Source: Frankia sp. RB7 (GTDB lineage: Bacteria; Pseudomonadota; Alphaproteobacteria; Rhizobiales; Xanthobacteraceae). Taken from it: a stretch of 64,000 bases of DNA. This document shows, in pieces, positions 6,744 to 15,461 of the stretch (within the stretch, counting starts at the first letter, position 1; every line of letters starts with the position of its first letter). The notes under the pieces were generated by a model. That model saw only the letters and a list, made by a program, of their open reading frames with translations. It ran no database searches and was not told where the DNA came from. The translations under genes and the position numbers were made by a program. The stretch lies in NCBI GenBank assembly GCA_030403585.1, contig JAUEPE010000035.1, forward strand, positions 1 through 64,000, written 5' to 3'.

Positions 6744-9452
6744 ATGGAGTCCGGTTCCGCCCCAATGACTGTCGAAACGCCACCGAATCCGCCGCCGAAG
6801 CGATCGTTTTCGCTGTCGATCGGCCAGATGACGTTCGGCAGCTTCATTCTGGTGCTGGCGGTAATTATCGTCACCTCGACCGCCAGCGTGATTGCGATCC
6901 GGCATATCGACGCCACCTTCGCCGAGTTGCAGCGGCTTCAGAGCGTTGGTGACCTGGCGGAAGATATCGACCGCCGCATGAACGATTTGCGGCTGGCCGC
7001 GCGTGACTTCGTCACCGATCCCGGCGCCGGCATCCAGTTCAAGCAGGTGGGCGAGGCCGCCTCGACCCTGAGCGACATCCTCAAGAAGACCCGTATCGAT
7101 CTTGCCCCCGAGCAGCAGGATATGATCGACGGCGTCTCCGAGCGGCTTGCGACTTACCGCAGCGGGCTGGAACGGATATCGACCCTGATCGATCGTCGTG
7201 CGCAGTTGCTCGCCGGGCTGCCGCCGCTGCGCGACCAGTTCGACGCGGCGGTCTCCGAAAGCGGGGACCGCGATCTCGCCGCCCGCCTGTCGGAGGCACA
7301 GAGCCGGATCGCGCTCGGGCTGCTTGCACGCAATCCGTCCGCTGCCGAACAGGCCGCGCAGGGTATGCGGGCGATGAACATCGCAGATAGCCGGCTGAAG
7401 TCGGCCGTGAACAATTACGCCGATGCGCTTGTCGCGGTCGCCGTCCGCGAACGGCAGATCGCCGATATCGACCGCGAGGTGCTGGGAACCGAGGGCCGAC
7501 TGATCGGCCGCGTCACCGAATTGCTCCGTGACGTCAGCGACCGCCGCGGCCATGTGCTGTCGCGCGATTTTGCCCGGACGCTTGCTGAGGCGCGCTGGCA
7601 GAGCATCGTGCTCGGTAGCATGGGTGTGTTGATCGGCATCCTCGCCGCCGGCTTCGTGGTGCGTCGGACAGTGCGTCCGCTGGCCCAGATTGCGCGCTCG
7701 ATCCGGGCACTGGCGGCCGGCGAGAAGAGGACCTCGATCCCGTCGGCCGATCTCGACAACGAGATCGGCGACATCGCGCGCGCGGCCGAAGTGTTCCGCC
7801 GTGCGCTGGAGGAGGCCGACACGGCGCGCGAGGCGGCGGTGCGGGCGCTCACCGAGCAGCGGCTGGCCGAGGAAAGCTATCGCAAACTGTTCGAGGGCTC
7901 GGTCGACGGCATCTACGTGACGACTCCGTCCGGCGATCTCCTCAACGCCAATCCGGCGCTGGCGCGGATGATGGGCTATGACAGCCCGCAGCACCTGATC
8001 GACAGCATCAACGACATCGCCCACACCATCTACGTCGATCCCGAAGCGCGCGTCGAGTATCAGCGGCTGATGCACCGCGACGGCATGGTGCGTGAGTTCG
8101 AGTATCAGGTGCGCCAGCGCAGCGGCAATATCCTCTGGCTCTCCGACAGCGCAACCGGGGTGCGGGACGAGCAGGGCACGATCGTCCGCTACGAAGGCAC
8201 GCTGCGCGACATCACCGACCAGAAGCGGGCGGAAGACGCCATCGCCGAAGGCCGCCGCCTGCTTCAGCAGGTCATCGACACCGTGCCCGCCGTCATCAAC
8301 GTCAAGGACCGCGACCTCCGCTACGTGCTGATGAACCGCTACATGGCCGGCATCTTCGGCATCGAGCCCGGCGACGCGCTCGGCCGCACCACCGCCGATC
8401 TGATGTCGCGCTATGGCGCGGCCAAGACCGACGAGAACGACAAGCGCGTGATCAATTTGCGAAAGGGTCTCGGCTTCTACGAGGAGGAGTACAAGGACTC
8501 CTCGGGCAACATGCGGCAATGGCTGGTCAACAAGCTGCCGCTGCTGGATGCCGAGGGCGAGATCGAGCGGATCGTCACCGTGGCACTCGATATCGGCGAG
8601 CGCAAGCGCGGCGAGCAGGAGATGCGGAAGGCCAAGGACTCCGCCGAGACGGCGCTGCGCAATCTGCGCGAGACCCAGGCCTCGCTGATCGAGGCGGAAA
8701 AGCTCGCAGCCCTCGGACGCCTGGTTGCCGGCGTCGCGCACGAAGTCAACAATCCCGTCGGCATCAGTCTTACGGTCGCGTCTGCGCTGGAGCGCAAGAC
8801 GGCGATATTCAGCGCCGAGGTCGAGCGCGGCGAGCTTCGCCGCTCGACGCTCAACGATTATCTCAACACCAGCCGCGACGCGTCCTCGCAGCTCGTCTCC
8901 AATCTCAACCGCGCGGCCGAGCTGATCCAGTCGTTCAAGCAGGTCGCGGCCGACCGCAACTATTCGGACCAGCGCAGCTTCGACCTCGCCGACCTCACGG
9001 AGCAGGTGGTCATGAGCCTGCGTCCGGGGCTGCGCAAGCAGAACCTGACGCTCAACGTCGAGTGCCAACCCAACCTGACCATGAACAGCTATCCCGGCCC
9101 GTACGGCCAGGTGTTGACCAATCTGTTCCTGAATTCGGTGGCGCACGCCTTCCCGGACGGACGTCCGGGGATCATCGACATCCGGGTGCGCGAGTCCGGC
9201 AAGGACAATGTCGAGATCATCGTCGCCGATAACGGCTGCGGCATGAGCCTCGACGTGCGCCGGCGCGCCTTCGATCCGTTCTTCACGACGCGGCGTGACC
9301 AGGGTGGCACCGGTCTCGGGCTGCACATCGTCTACAGCATCGTGACCAACCGGCTCGGCGGGCGACTCGACCTCGATTCCGAGCCGGGCGAGGGGACGCG
9401 CATCCAGATGATCTTGCCGCGCACCGCGCCGCTGGAGCAGGCTGCCGAGTAG
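6744..9452 (+). CDS. Membrane PAS sensor histidine kinase
   Basis: A 902-residue sensor kinase. TM1 is at about 30-52, a helical periplasmic sensor domain runs to about 290, TM2 is at about 291-312 and is followed by HAMP. Two PAS domains follow (about 385-500 and 510-620), each ending in a PAC-like stretch such as GTLRDITDQKR. The phosphoacceptor is His666 in GVAHEVNNPVG. The ATPase domain shows NLFLNSVAHAF, DNGCGM and GTGLGL. The family autophosphorylates and passes phosphate to a response regulator. No regulator gene is adjacent, so this is an orphan kinase. The start ATG follows TTGGGAGCGT. Confidence 0.93.
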   Translation: MESGSAPMTVETPPNPPPKRSFSLSIGQMTFGSFILVLAVIIVTSTASVIAIRHIDATFAELQRLQSVGDLAEDIDRRMNDLRLAARDFVTDPGAGIQFKQVGEAASTLSDILKKTRIDLAPEQQDMIDGVSERLATYRSGLERISTLIDRRAQLLAGLPPLRDQFDAAVSESGDRDLAARLSEAQSRIALGLLARNPSAAEQAAQGMRAMNIADSRLKSAVNNYADALVAVAVRERQIADIDREVLGTEGRLIGRVTELLRDVSDRRGHVLSRDFARTLAEARWQSIVLGSMGVLIGILAAGFVVRRTVRPLAQIARSIRALAAGEKRTSIPSADLDNEIGDIARAAEVFRRALEEADTAREAAVRALTEQRLAEESYRKLFEGSVDGIYVTTPSGDLLNANPALARMMGYDSPQHLIDSINDIAHTIYVDPEARVEYQRLMHRDGMVREFEYQVRQRSGNILWLSDSATGVRDEQGTIVRYEGTLRDITDQKRAEDAIAEGRRLLQQVIDTVPAVINVKDRDLRYVLMNRYMAGIFGIEPGDALGRTTADLMSRYGAAKTDENDKRVINLRKGLGFYEEEYKDSSGNMRQWLVNKLPLLDAEGEIERIVTVALDIGERKRGEQEMRKAKDSAETALRNLRETQASLIEAEKLAALGRLVAGVAHEVNNPVGISLTVASALERKTAIFSAEVERGELRRSTLNDYLNTSRDASSQLVSNLNRAAELIQSFKQVAADRNYSDQRSFDLADLTEQVVMSLRPGLRKQNLTLNVECQPNLTMNSYPGPYGQVLTNLFLNSVAHAFPDGRPGIIDIRVRESGKDNVEIIVADNGCGMSLDVRRRAFDPFFTTRRDQGGTGLGLHIVYSIVTNRLGGRLDLDSEPGEGTRIQMILPRTAPLEQAAE

Positions 9453-9460
9453 CTCTGACC

Positions 9461-9814
9461 CTAGTCGGCCCCTGCGAGCTTGTGCAAGGTGGCGCTGAAA
9501 ATCAGGCTGGCCTTGCCGACCAGCGCCGTGCCCGTCATCTCCGCACGGGTGTCCGTGTAGGTCCCGCTGACGCCGATGCCGACCGGGGCAGGGCCGCCGA
9601 ACAGCGGATTGTCATCGCCTCGCGGCGAGGTGTGCCGTTGCACCAGCACCTCGCCCTTGAAGGTGTGGTCGTCCTTCACCACGTAGCTGCCGGTGTAATA
9701 GAGGTAGGCATCGCCGCCAAGGATCTTGCCGTCGCGAAAAAGAATCACGCCGCTGCCCTTGCCGGCTCGACCATCGAGCAGGCTCACGTGAATCGAATAG
9801 AGGCCGTTCTTCAT
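9461..9814 (-). CDS. GrlR-like small regulatory-type protein
   Basis: A 117-residue cytosolic protein beginning MKNGLYSIHVSLLDG and continuing with GVILFRDGKILGGD and YLYYTGSY. This N-terminal pattern resembles GrlR, the negative regulator of type III secretion in enterobacteria, whose beta-barrel has the same opening (KDGIYSI..., then a GGD turn). I see no type III genes in the window, so a regulatory role is inference. It is convergent with the large sensor kinase, 8 bases apart. The ATG at 9814 is preferred over the upstream start of the same frame because the family alignment begins there. Confidence 0.65.
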   Translation of the reverse strand: MKNGLYSIHVSLLDGRAGKGSGVILFRDGKILGGDAYLYYTGSYVVKDDHTFKGEVLVQRHTSPRGDDNPLFGGPAPVGIGVSGTYTDTRAEMTGTALVGKASLIFSATLHKLAGAD

Positions 9815-10076
9815 CACGTCCCGTCGGCCGGCCGCCATCGCCCAATGGCGTAACCGGTGAAGCTTTTATGCCAAAGCGCAACCCCTCGCGCAACGCGGCA
9901 GTTTCGCCGGCGGCGATGTCCCGCATCGGCACGCGAGCCGTAATTGTCCCAGCTTGCGTGTGACGCGGTTATGACGGTCTCATCATGGAGCGAGGCCAGT
10001 CGTTGCGAATCAGAGTTGGCCCGCGAAATGCATAACCATTGTTGCACTAGCCGCGGGGTGCTGGAGCAAGAGCAAC

Positions 10077-10574
10077 GTGACCAACTGGATCGATTCCGGC
10101 GGCCATGAGCCGCGTCTGTACAGTGCGCGTTCCACGAATTGCAAAAACCAACAACGGAGGACTGGAAGTGCGGCGCGCCGGCGAAGCGTGGCGGGTCTCG
10201 CTTGCGCGTTGGCCCTGATCACGCTTGCCGCCCCCTTCGGGCACGCACGCGACCGCGGCCAGTTCGTCAACACCAGTACGGAGCTGAAAACCTGGTTTGA
10301 CGGCTTGCGCAGCGCCAAGGGCCCATGTTGTTCCGACGCCGACGGCTCGGCGATCTCGGACTCCGATTGGGAGAGCAAGGACGGGCACTATCGTGTCCGC
10401 ATCCCGCGACTTGGCTACGTGATCGAGGGCCGGGAGCAGGAGTTCGTCTGGGTCGACGTGCCCGAGGAGGCCGTGATCTCGGAACCGAACCGGGTGGGAC
10501 GCACCATGGTCTGGCCGATCTATGGCTACATGGGTGTCACGATCCGCTGCTTTATGCCCGGTAGCATGACTTAG
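10077..10574 (+). CDS. Exported hypothetical protein
   Basis: Up to 165 residues. A signal-like segment (SVAGLACALALITLAAPFGHA) lies at about residues 37-57, unusually far from the annotated GTG start, so the true start may be a nearer non-ATG codon. The mature part has a conserved-looking CCSDADGSA near residue 84, and FVWVDVPEEAVI. It resembles small uncharacterised exported proteins of Bradyrhizobium. A good SD (GGAGG) at 10156-10160 precedes a GTG at 10168, but that frame closes after 16 codons and is out of register. Confidence 0.6.
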   Translation: MTNWIDSGGHEPRLYSARSTNCKNQQRRTGSAARRRSVAGLACALALITLAAPFGHARDRGQFVNTSTELKTWFDGLRSAKGPCCSDADGSAISDSDWESKDGHYRVRIPRLGYVIEGREQEFVWVDVPEEAVISEPNRVGRTMVWPIYGYMGVTIRCFMPGSMT

Positions 10575-10597
10575 CCGGGCAAGAGCACGCCCGGCTT
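10573..10597. terminator. Bidirectional hairpin between convergent genes
   Basis: GCCGGGC (10574-10580) pairs with GCCCGGC (10589-10595) around an 8-base loop, starting in the stop codon of the upstream gene. It lies between two convergent genes. No long T-run follows, so termination strength is uncertain. Confidence 0.5.
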
Positions 10598-10619
10598 CGA
10601 GATCGGATGCGGCGCTCCG

Positions 10620-11006
10620 TCAGCTATACTTTTTGTCGCGCTCGAGTAGCTCGACGGAGATGCCTTCGGGGCCGCGGATGAAGCAGATGCGGACGCCGGG
10701 CCGGATCGTGGTCGGCTCGCGGGTGAACGTCACGCCCTTGGCCTTGATCTCGGCGGCGACGGCGTCGATGTCCTTCACCGTGAGCCCGAAATGGTCGAGG
10801 CCCTGATGGGGATGAGGGGGCGGTGGGCTGACGGCGCTCTCGCCTTCCAGCGGCGCGATGAAGATCCTTGCGCCGCCCAGGTTCACGTCGATGCGTCCCG
10901 GCGCGCGCACGATTTCGCCGCCGAGGATGTCGCGCAGCCAGACCGCGGTCGTTTCCGGATCGGGGCTGCGCAGATGGATGTGATCCCAGGTGACGGCGAC
11001 TGGCAT
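10620..11006 (-). CDS. VOC/glyoxalase-family protein
   Basis: A 128-residue single-module vicinal-oxygen-chelate protein with the pattern WDHIHLRSPDPETTAVWL at the N terminus, LDHFGLTVKDIDA in the second half and GPEGISVELLERD at the end. The His and Glu residues lie where metal ligands are expected, as in glyoxalase I or lactoylglutathione-lyase-like proteins. The reaction is unknown. Start ATG at 11006 has GGGAGG 8 bases upstream and is preferred over the upstream in-frame start at 11048. Confidence 0.82.
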   Translation of the reverse strand: MPVAVTWDHIHLRSPDPETTAVWLRDILGGEIVRAPGRIDVNLGGARIFIAPLEGESAVSPPPPHPHQGLDHFGLTVKDIDAVAAEIKAKGVTFTREPTTIRPGVRICFIRGPEGISVELLERDKKYS

Positions 11007-11158
11007 TTCAATTCCTCCCGATAGGGTCTTTGCGATGTTGCAGCGCATGTTAGCGATCCCGCTCGACGATCGCCACCGTGGCTCGTATCCGAGATTCGCG
11101 CCGTTGCGGGAACCTTAGTCCGTCTCACGGATTGAGGAAGGAGGCGAGTGACGCACCC

Positions 11159-11716
11159 ATGAACGCAGGGTTTGGCCGGACCGGACTGGGAAGCTTCGCT
11201 GGGAATGGCGCGGACCCGCCACGGCTCCAGGTCCCAACAAGCGTGTGGCTCAAGCGAGGCGTGTTGTGGCTACTGGCGGCGCTCGTGGTCGGCGGTGCCG
11301 TCTGGCTGCTGAAGCCGCCCTCCGATGGCAATGTTGCGCAAACCGAGCCTACGAAATTGGCGCTGGCAAGCATCGATCCGGCTCCCCCGACATCAGCTTC
11401 AGATATCTCCGCTGCGGAGGCCGCCGGGCTCGACCGGATGAAGATCTCATCGCAGACTTGGCGGCGCGGCGGGCTCGGCTCGAAGGCCTTGGTGACCTTC
11501 ACCGTGCGAAATGACAATGAGTATGCCGTAAAGGATGTCGAGATCGTCTGCGCCTTCACGCGGCGCGACGGTACCCATCTGACCGACCGCAGCCGCGTGT
11601 TGGCAGACATTGTCAGCATGAAGGGTCGCAAGACCTATGCGCGCGTTCCCGTCGGATTCGTCAACGTGAATGCCGATCAGGCGACGTGTTCGCTGGTCAC
11701 GGCGCGGCGCGCCTAA
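11159..11716 (+). CDS. Single-TM hypothetical protein
   Basis: A 185-residue protein. One hydrophobic segment (GVLWLLAALVVGGAVWLL) near residues 30-50 anchors it in the inner membrane. The periplasmic part ends in a compact beta-rich domain (ALVTFTVRNDNEYAVKDVEIVCAF) that resembles FxLYD-like or Ig-like modules. AAGGAGG lies at 11137-11143. Homologues appear to me to be restricted to Bradyrhizobium-type genomes. No function is known. Confidence 0.7.
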   Translation: MNAGFGRTGLGSFAGNGADPPRLQVPTSVWLKRGVLWLLAALVVGGAVWLLKPPSDGNVAQTEPTKLALASIDPAPPTSASDISAAEAAGLDRMKISSQTWRRGGLGSKALVTFTVRNDNEYAVKDVEIVCAFTRRDGTHLTDRSRVLADIVSMKGRKTYARVPVGFVNVNADQATCSLVTARRA

Positions 11717-11878
11717 AGGGCCACACGTTCCGCTAGCGGAAAAGTTACTGTCCTTGCCCCTTGGCCGAAAAACTTGGCGTCGCCACTTGAACCAAAGGGC
11801 TGGGCCTGGGAACCAACTAGAGGATCGCCGGTTGAGGCGAAGAGCCCACGCGGGGACGCGAGGGGCGGAGTTCGGCCA

Positions 11879-12409
11879 ATGCCTATCTTTCGGTATTTCA
11901 TCTTCGTCGGTGGAGCGCTTCTCGCACTGTTGTTCGCGGCTGATTTCGTTTGGCCCACGTCGCCGGTTGCGCAGGTGGTTGCGGGTGCGACCTACGATCA
12001 GCCGCTGATCCGGATTCGGTCCGACCGCCATCTGCCTGAGCGTGTCGTGCTCGACACCAGCCAGCCGACCATTGCTGCGCCGGTGACGAAGACGGCTGCC
12101 GTCGCGCCGCCTCAGCCAACCGCGCAGGCGGACCCACTGGCTGACATGTCGGCGAAGGCGCGGGTGCGCGAGACCTTTGCTCAGTTCACGCCGAAGGGCG
12201 ATACGGCCGTGACCAGGAAAGCTGATGCCAAGCCGCAAGCTGAGGCTCAGGCTCAGGCTCAGGTGGCCCAGGCCCAGGCTCCGCAGGTTCAGGCCCCGAT
12301 TCAGCCCAAGCGCAAGGTGGCTCGGGCGCATTCGGCACCGCAGCGCGGCCAGCCGATGATGCTCGTGGCGCAGCAGCCGCATTTTGGTCTTTTCAACACG
12401 ACCTGGTAA
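11879..12409 (+). CDS. Ala/Gln-rich membrane-anchored hypothetical
   Basis: A 176-residue protein. An N-terminal hydrophobic segment (FRYFIFVGGALLALLFAADFV) acts as anchor or signal. The remainder is low-complexity and rich in Ala, Gln, Pro and Lys, with a run of Gln-Ala dipeptides at about residues 120-140 (nt 12237-12290). The basic tail includes PKRKVARAHSAPQRGQ. GGGGCGGAG lies just upstream of the ATG at 11879. Similar proteins flank many Bradyrhizobium loci. No function is assigned. Confidence 0.7.
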   Translation: MPIFRYFIFVGGALLALLFAADFVWPTSPVAQVVAGATYDQPLIRIRSDRHLPERVVLDTSQPTIAAPVTKTAAVAPPQPTAQADPLADMSAKARVRETFAQFTPKGDTAVTRKADAKPQAEAQAQAQVAQAQAPQVQAPIQPKRKVARAHSAPQRGQPMMLVAQQPHFGLFNTTW

Positions 12410-12421
12410 CGGCGCGCCTCT

Positions 12422-12455
12422 GCCCGCCTCGATAAAGGCGGGAAGGGCTTTTTAT
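12422..12455 (+). terminator. Rho-independent-type terminator
   Basis: CCCGCCT (12423-12429) pairs with AGGCGGG (12436-12442), followed a few bases later by TTTTTATT. It lies 13 bases past the stop of the upstream gene. Confidence 0.65.
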
Positions 12456-12561
12456 TGTCCGACCTCTCTGCTAATTCGATCCAATCGGAACGTCGCAGGT
12501 TCGCTGGCCTGCCAGCCCATGTCTGCGGCGCTTCGGTTTGTGGCCCAAGACCGGGGCCCGG

Positions 12562-12638
12562 GCGCTCGTAGCTCAGCTGGATAGAGCATCGGATTTCGAT
12601 TCCGAGGGTCGGAGGTTCGAATCCTTCCGAGCGCGCCA
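12562..12638 (+). tRNA. tRNA-Arg(TCG)
   Basis: A complete 77-base cloverleaf with encoded CCA. The acceptor stem is GCGCTCG/CGAGCGC and the D arm starts at GCTCAGCTGGATAGAGC. The anticodon stem is TCGGA/TCCGA with loop TTTCGAT, so the anticodon is TCG. The T arm is GGAGG-TTCGAAT-CCTTC. It reads CGA Arg codons. No integrase gene follows it, so it is not visibly used as an attachment site. Confidence 0.96.
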
Positions 12639-12696
12639 TTGACCCGTTTGATATTGAAAGAATTCTTTAGATCGGCCGATTTTGGCTCGACCGGGG

Positions 12697-12849
12697 CTAT
12701 TTCCCCTGGATCTTAAGTCCGTTGGGGCCAACGTTGATCTGGAGGCCGTCAGGCTGCTTCTTCGCCTGGTAGAGATTGTAGCCAAGGACCCCCGCCGTCA
12801 CGACCAATGCGCCAACAATCAAAAACAACAAGTTGCGGCTAATGGACAT
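12697..12849 (-). CDS. 50-residue single-TM protein
   Basis: A short protein starting MSISRNLLFLIVGALVVTAG, with one membrane helix at about residues 6-26 and a small polar tail containing QINVGPNGLKIQG. AAAGGAAACGA precedes the ATG at 12849. The longer in-frame start at 12936 would overlap the convergent end of the AraC gene region and adds non-conserved residues. I recognise the type as a conserved small membrane protein in rhizobia, without known function. Confidence 0.65.
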   Translation of the reverse strand: MSISRNLLFLIVGALVVTAGVLGYNLYQAKKQPDGLQINVGPNGLKIQGK

Positions 12850-12913
12850 TCGTTTCCTTTGAACCAAGGTTGCTGACAGTGAGGAAACCACGCGCGCGAG
12901 TGCGCGGGAGGCT

Positions 12914-13915
12914 TCAGAACTGTCCCGCACTGGCAACGTGGCTCAAGAGCACTTGTTCCGGAGCAACCGTACGCGAACGGGCTCGCGCCAGCGTGTCCGA
13001 AGGCGCTTCGTGGAAGGTCGCGCGGTATGCTGCGGCAAACTCGCCGAGGTGATGAAAGCCCTGGGCGCGCGCACACGAGGCGACCGATGCACCGCTCTTG
13101 AGAAGCTGCGTGCGGGTGGCCCACAGCCGCTTCAGGCGGATGTATTGATGCAGGCTCATGCCGCGCACCTTGGCCACTGCGCCGCCGAGGGTCCGGATCG
13201 AGACGCCGAACTCATCGGCGAGATCGGCCGTATAGATCGGGGTGGTCGGATAGGCTGCGACGTAATCGTCGATCCGCTGCACGAGCCTGGCGGACCGCGC
13301 GCCCGCATTCGGAGTGGTACACTCCGACAACGGATTCGTTCGAAACAGGTCGTCGAAGGCGAGCAGCAGGCCCTCCTGGAGATGGGCGGCGGCTTCCGTG
13401 GTCTCGAACATGTGCGGCGCGACCGATGCAGTCCGCAGGATGTCTTGCACAAGCTGTCGCGCGTAGAGATGAGCGACGGGGTCCGCGATGCGAATCCACA
13501 ATGCGTCGGCGCGATCGAACCAGCCGCGATCCCTGAGCGTGGGCGAGAACATGATCAGCGCATGATGATTGATCCGGGGCTCGACGAAATGGCAGTCATG
13601 GTTGCCGCGCAAGGCAATGAAGAAGCGCGAGTCGAGATCCATTCCGCTCGAGCTGGCGCGCAGATCGTCGCTCATCGGCAGGATCGCCATGCCGCCCGGC
13701 GCGCGGTAGGCGGTGTCGAGGATACGGGCAAACGATCTTGCGACGATGATCCTGCATGCGGGCAGGTTCACGATCGCCCGCGCGGCTGCGAAATTGGCGA
13801 CGTCGAGCGGAATGCTGCGGGCGTCTTCCAGCGACTCAGCCGGTCGAAACGCGTCGACGTCGGTAAACCGGGTCAACTGGAGTGCGGAGGACGGGGCGAG
13901 AGCGTCGAAGAACAT
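12914..13915 (-). CDS. AraC-family transcriptional regulator
   Basis: A 333-residue regulator. The N-terminal 200 residues are an AraC-binding-like sensory domain. The C-terminal AraC/XylS double helix-turn-helix lies at about 225-320, seen in LADEFGVSIRTLGGAVAKV and in SVASCARAQGFHHLGEFAAA, the second being the usual Gly-Phe recognition segment. Such proteins generally activate nearby catabolic or stress genes, but no obvious target is adjacent. The ATG at 13915 fits the domain start. Confidence 0.88.
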   Translation of the reverse strand: MFFDALAPSSALQLTRFTDVDAFRPAESLEDARSIPLDVANFAAARAIVNLPACRIIVARSFARILDTAYRAPGGMAILPMSDDLRASSSGMDLDSRFFIALRGNHDCHFVEPRINHHALIMFSPTLRDRGWFDRADALWIRIADPVAHLYARQLVQDILRTASVAPHMFETTEAAAHLQEGLLLAFDDLFRTNPLSECTTPNAGARSARLVQRIDDYVAAYPTTPIYTADLADEFGVSIRTLGGAVAKVRGMSLHQYIRLKRLWATRTQLLKSGASVASCARAQGFHHLGEFAAAYRATFHEAPSDTLARARSRTVAPEQVLLSHVASAGQF

Positions 13916-14144
13916 GCGTCTGGCCGGATGCTGAAATGTGACAATAAAATGACTGTCGGTACATGGCCATCAATGGCGAAACACAACGATTCAGTAAACA
14001 GGATTCAATGCCGTAATATTGCGGACATCATGCCACGATGGGATCGATGTCACCATCAACGGTCTTGGCTCATCGGCTGACCGGAGGCTAGGTCGATGAA
14101 GTGTCGCCCGAGCGTGCATCGACAATCCATGGTCTTGCAAAAGC

Positions 14145-14168
14145 GAAGGGGCCCTCGAGGGCCCCTTC
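14145..14168. terminator. Perfect 24-bp palindromic terminator
   Basis: GAAGGGGCCCTC is followed directly by its exact reverse complement, a 12-bp stem with essentially no loop. On the minus strand it is followed by CGCTTTTG. It sits 4 bases past the stop of the minus-strand gene at 14173. Confidence 0.7.
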
Positions 14169-14172
14169 GAAA

Positions 14173-14454
14173 TCACCAGCGGCGATAGCGTGGCCCGTTG
14201 TAGCGGGGGCCATAGTAGCGCGGCCCATACCCGTAATATCGGGGTCCGTAATAGGGCGCCGGCGCGACGTAGTAGCCATAAGAGTTCGGCCGCCAGAAAC
14301 AGCGTCCCCAGGCGTCGCAGACCATACGGACCTGCTCGACGTCCGAGACCTGAGGTGCCACGGGTGCAGGCCCGACGGGCATGGCGGACACCGCCGGCGA
14401 TGCCATGAGGGCACCGAACAGGGACGCGGCGACGAGGCCGATCTTAAGCTTCAT
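14173..14454 (-). CDS. Small exported Tyr/Gly/Arg-rich protein
   Basis: A 93-residue secreted protein. The signal peptide is MKLKIGLVAASLFGALMASPAVSA. The mature part has one likely disulfide-capable pair (MVCDAWGRCFW), then a tail of repeated Tyr-Gly-Pro-Arg-Tyr units ending YRRW. This composition is common in small envelope proteins of Bradyrhizobium. GGGAGACATC precedes the ATG. Function unknown. Confidence 0.78.
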   Translation of the reverse strand: MKLKIGLVAASLFGALMASPAVSAMPVGPAPVAPQVSDVEQVRMVCDAWGRCFWRPNSYGYYVAPAPYYGPRYYGYGPRYYGPRYNGPRYRRW

Positions 14455-14891
14455 GATGTCTCCCTCTGCTTACGCGATACAGGATATCGAAGTTGTTCTG
14501 ATTAAATTGTGGCAGAATCGAAATGTAATGCTGATGAACAAATCTTCAGCTCGCCCGCCGCAGGCCTGACCTCAACTCCGCAAGATTATCGTGGGTTTTC
14601 GCGTGTGACCAATGCTTCACTCACACTGCGACTGCCCCGCAGGACTTCGCGGGTATTCTTGATTCTGCGCAATTCGCCGGCGCGGCATCGTCCGTAATCT
14701 TGTCATCGATCCTTCGCGAAATTCGGATCGACGAGGGCCACTGGCTCGTCGTGTGCGACGGACACGGGCCGCTCCGGGGCGAGGTCGGCAAGGACCTCGT
14801 CAAGCTGCCGGTCGATGAGATCGAGAAGCAGGTGCTGCTGTCGGGGGCCATCGGTCAGTCCGCCCGTCGCAAGACATCGCCGCGGTGCCCC
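14455..14891. other. Gap with an unassigned open frame
   Basis: No complete gene can be called. On the plus strand a frame stays open from about 14586 to beyond 14885 with G/C-rich third positions, encoding for example ILREIRIDEGHWLVVCDGHG, but it has no ATG start or SD. It could be a decayed gene fragment or a small gene with a non-standard start. The first 130 bases are AT-richer and hold the promoter region of the exported-protein gene at 14454. Confidence 0.35.
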
Positions 14892-15155
14892 TCAGTAGCA
14901 GGGGTGCCGCCGGCGGTCCTGGCCGACATAGGCGGCCGCGCTCTGGTAGCAGTGGTTGGTCGACGGGCCGTCATAGAAGGCGAAGGTGCCGGGGGTGATG
15001 CCCGGGCCGTAATTGTGCAGATAGCTGATCGGGTAGGGCAGCGGGTTGGCGTGATAGCGGTGGTACCGGTGATGTCCCCGTGCCTCCGCAAGGCCAGGGG
15101 CTAGGATTGCGGCCGACAGGGCAGCAACCGCGGCTACAAGCTTCAACTTGCTCAT
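14892..15155 (-). CDS. Small exported His/Tyr-rich protein
   Basis: An 87-residue protein with a signal peptide (MSKLKLVAAVAALSAAILAPGLAEA). The mature chain has an N-terminal His/Tyr/Arg cluster (RGHHRYHRYH) that could bind metal, then YDGPSTNHCYQSAAAYVGQDRRRHPCY with two Cys. It resembles the other small Tyr-rich exported protein 440 bases away. The ATG is preceded by GGAGAATCGAG. Function unknown. Confidence 0.72.
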   Translation of the reverse strand: MSKLKLVAAVAALSAAILAPGLAEARGHHRYHRYHANPLPYPISYLHNYGPGITPGTFAFYDGPSTNHCYQSAAAYVGQDRRRHPCY

Positions 15156-15461
15156 CTCGATTCTCCGGAACCCGCTTAAATAGGTCTGCCATCTATAGCC
15201 ATTTCGGGCCGCCGGGACACCCGTCCAGGGCCCTGAAATCGGGGCAAATCCGGCAGATTCCCGGGTGGGTGTGACAGAATTGCCGGAACTGCGGTCGAAG
15301 CCTGCCCATTTTTGGCCTTTTCAGGATGCTTAACGAATTCCCCACACAAGTATGGCCAAAGAGAATTCGGTTTAAGATTGCTCCCGCCGGCCCCTTGGGG
15401 GTTTCCTTTGGGGGCGCTTCGAGGCGGGTTCGTTCCTGTAGGGTTTTGCTGTCACGCTGCC
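15156..15461. other. Intergenic region between divergent genes
   Basis: No gene is supported. The minus-strand sequence TATAGATGGCAGACCTATTTAA at about 15173-15195 is AT-rich and may be the promoter of the small exported protein. The rest is GC-rich with runs of G and C (15390-15416). Confidence 0.35.

Noticed and set aside
6669..9326. 885-residue minus-strand frame
   Set aside because: Fully antisense to the sensor kinase, which has clear domain motifs on the plus strand.
12562..12638. tRNA gene as an integration site of a mobile element
   Set aside because: No integrase, no direct repeat of the tRNA 3' end, and no change in composition downstream.
12938..14080. 380-residue plus-strand frame
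   Set aside because: Antisense to the AraC gene; composition typical of a shadow frame.
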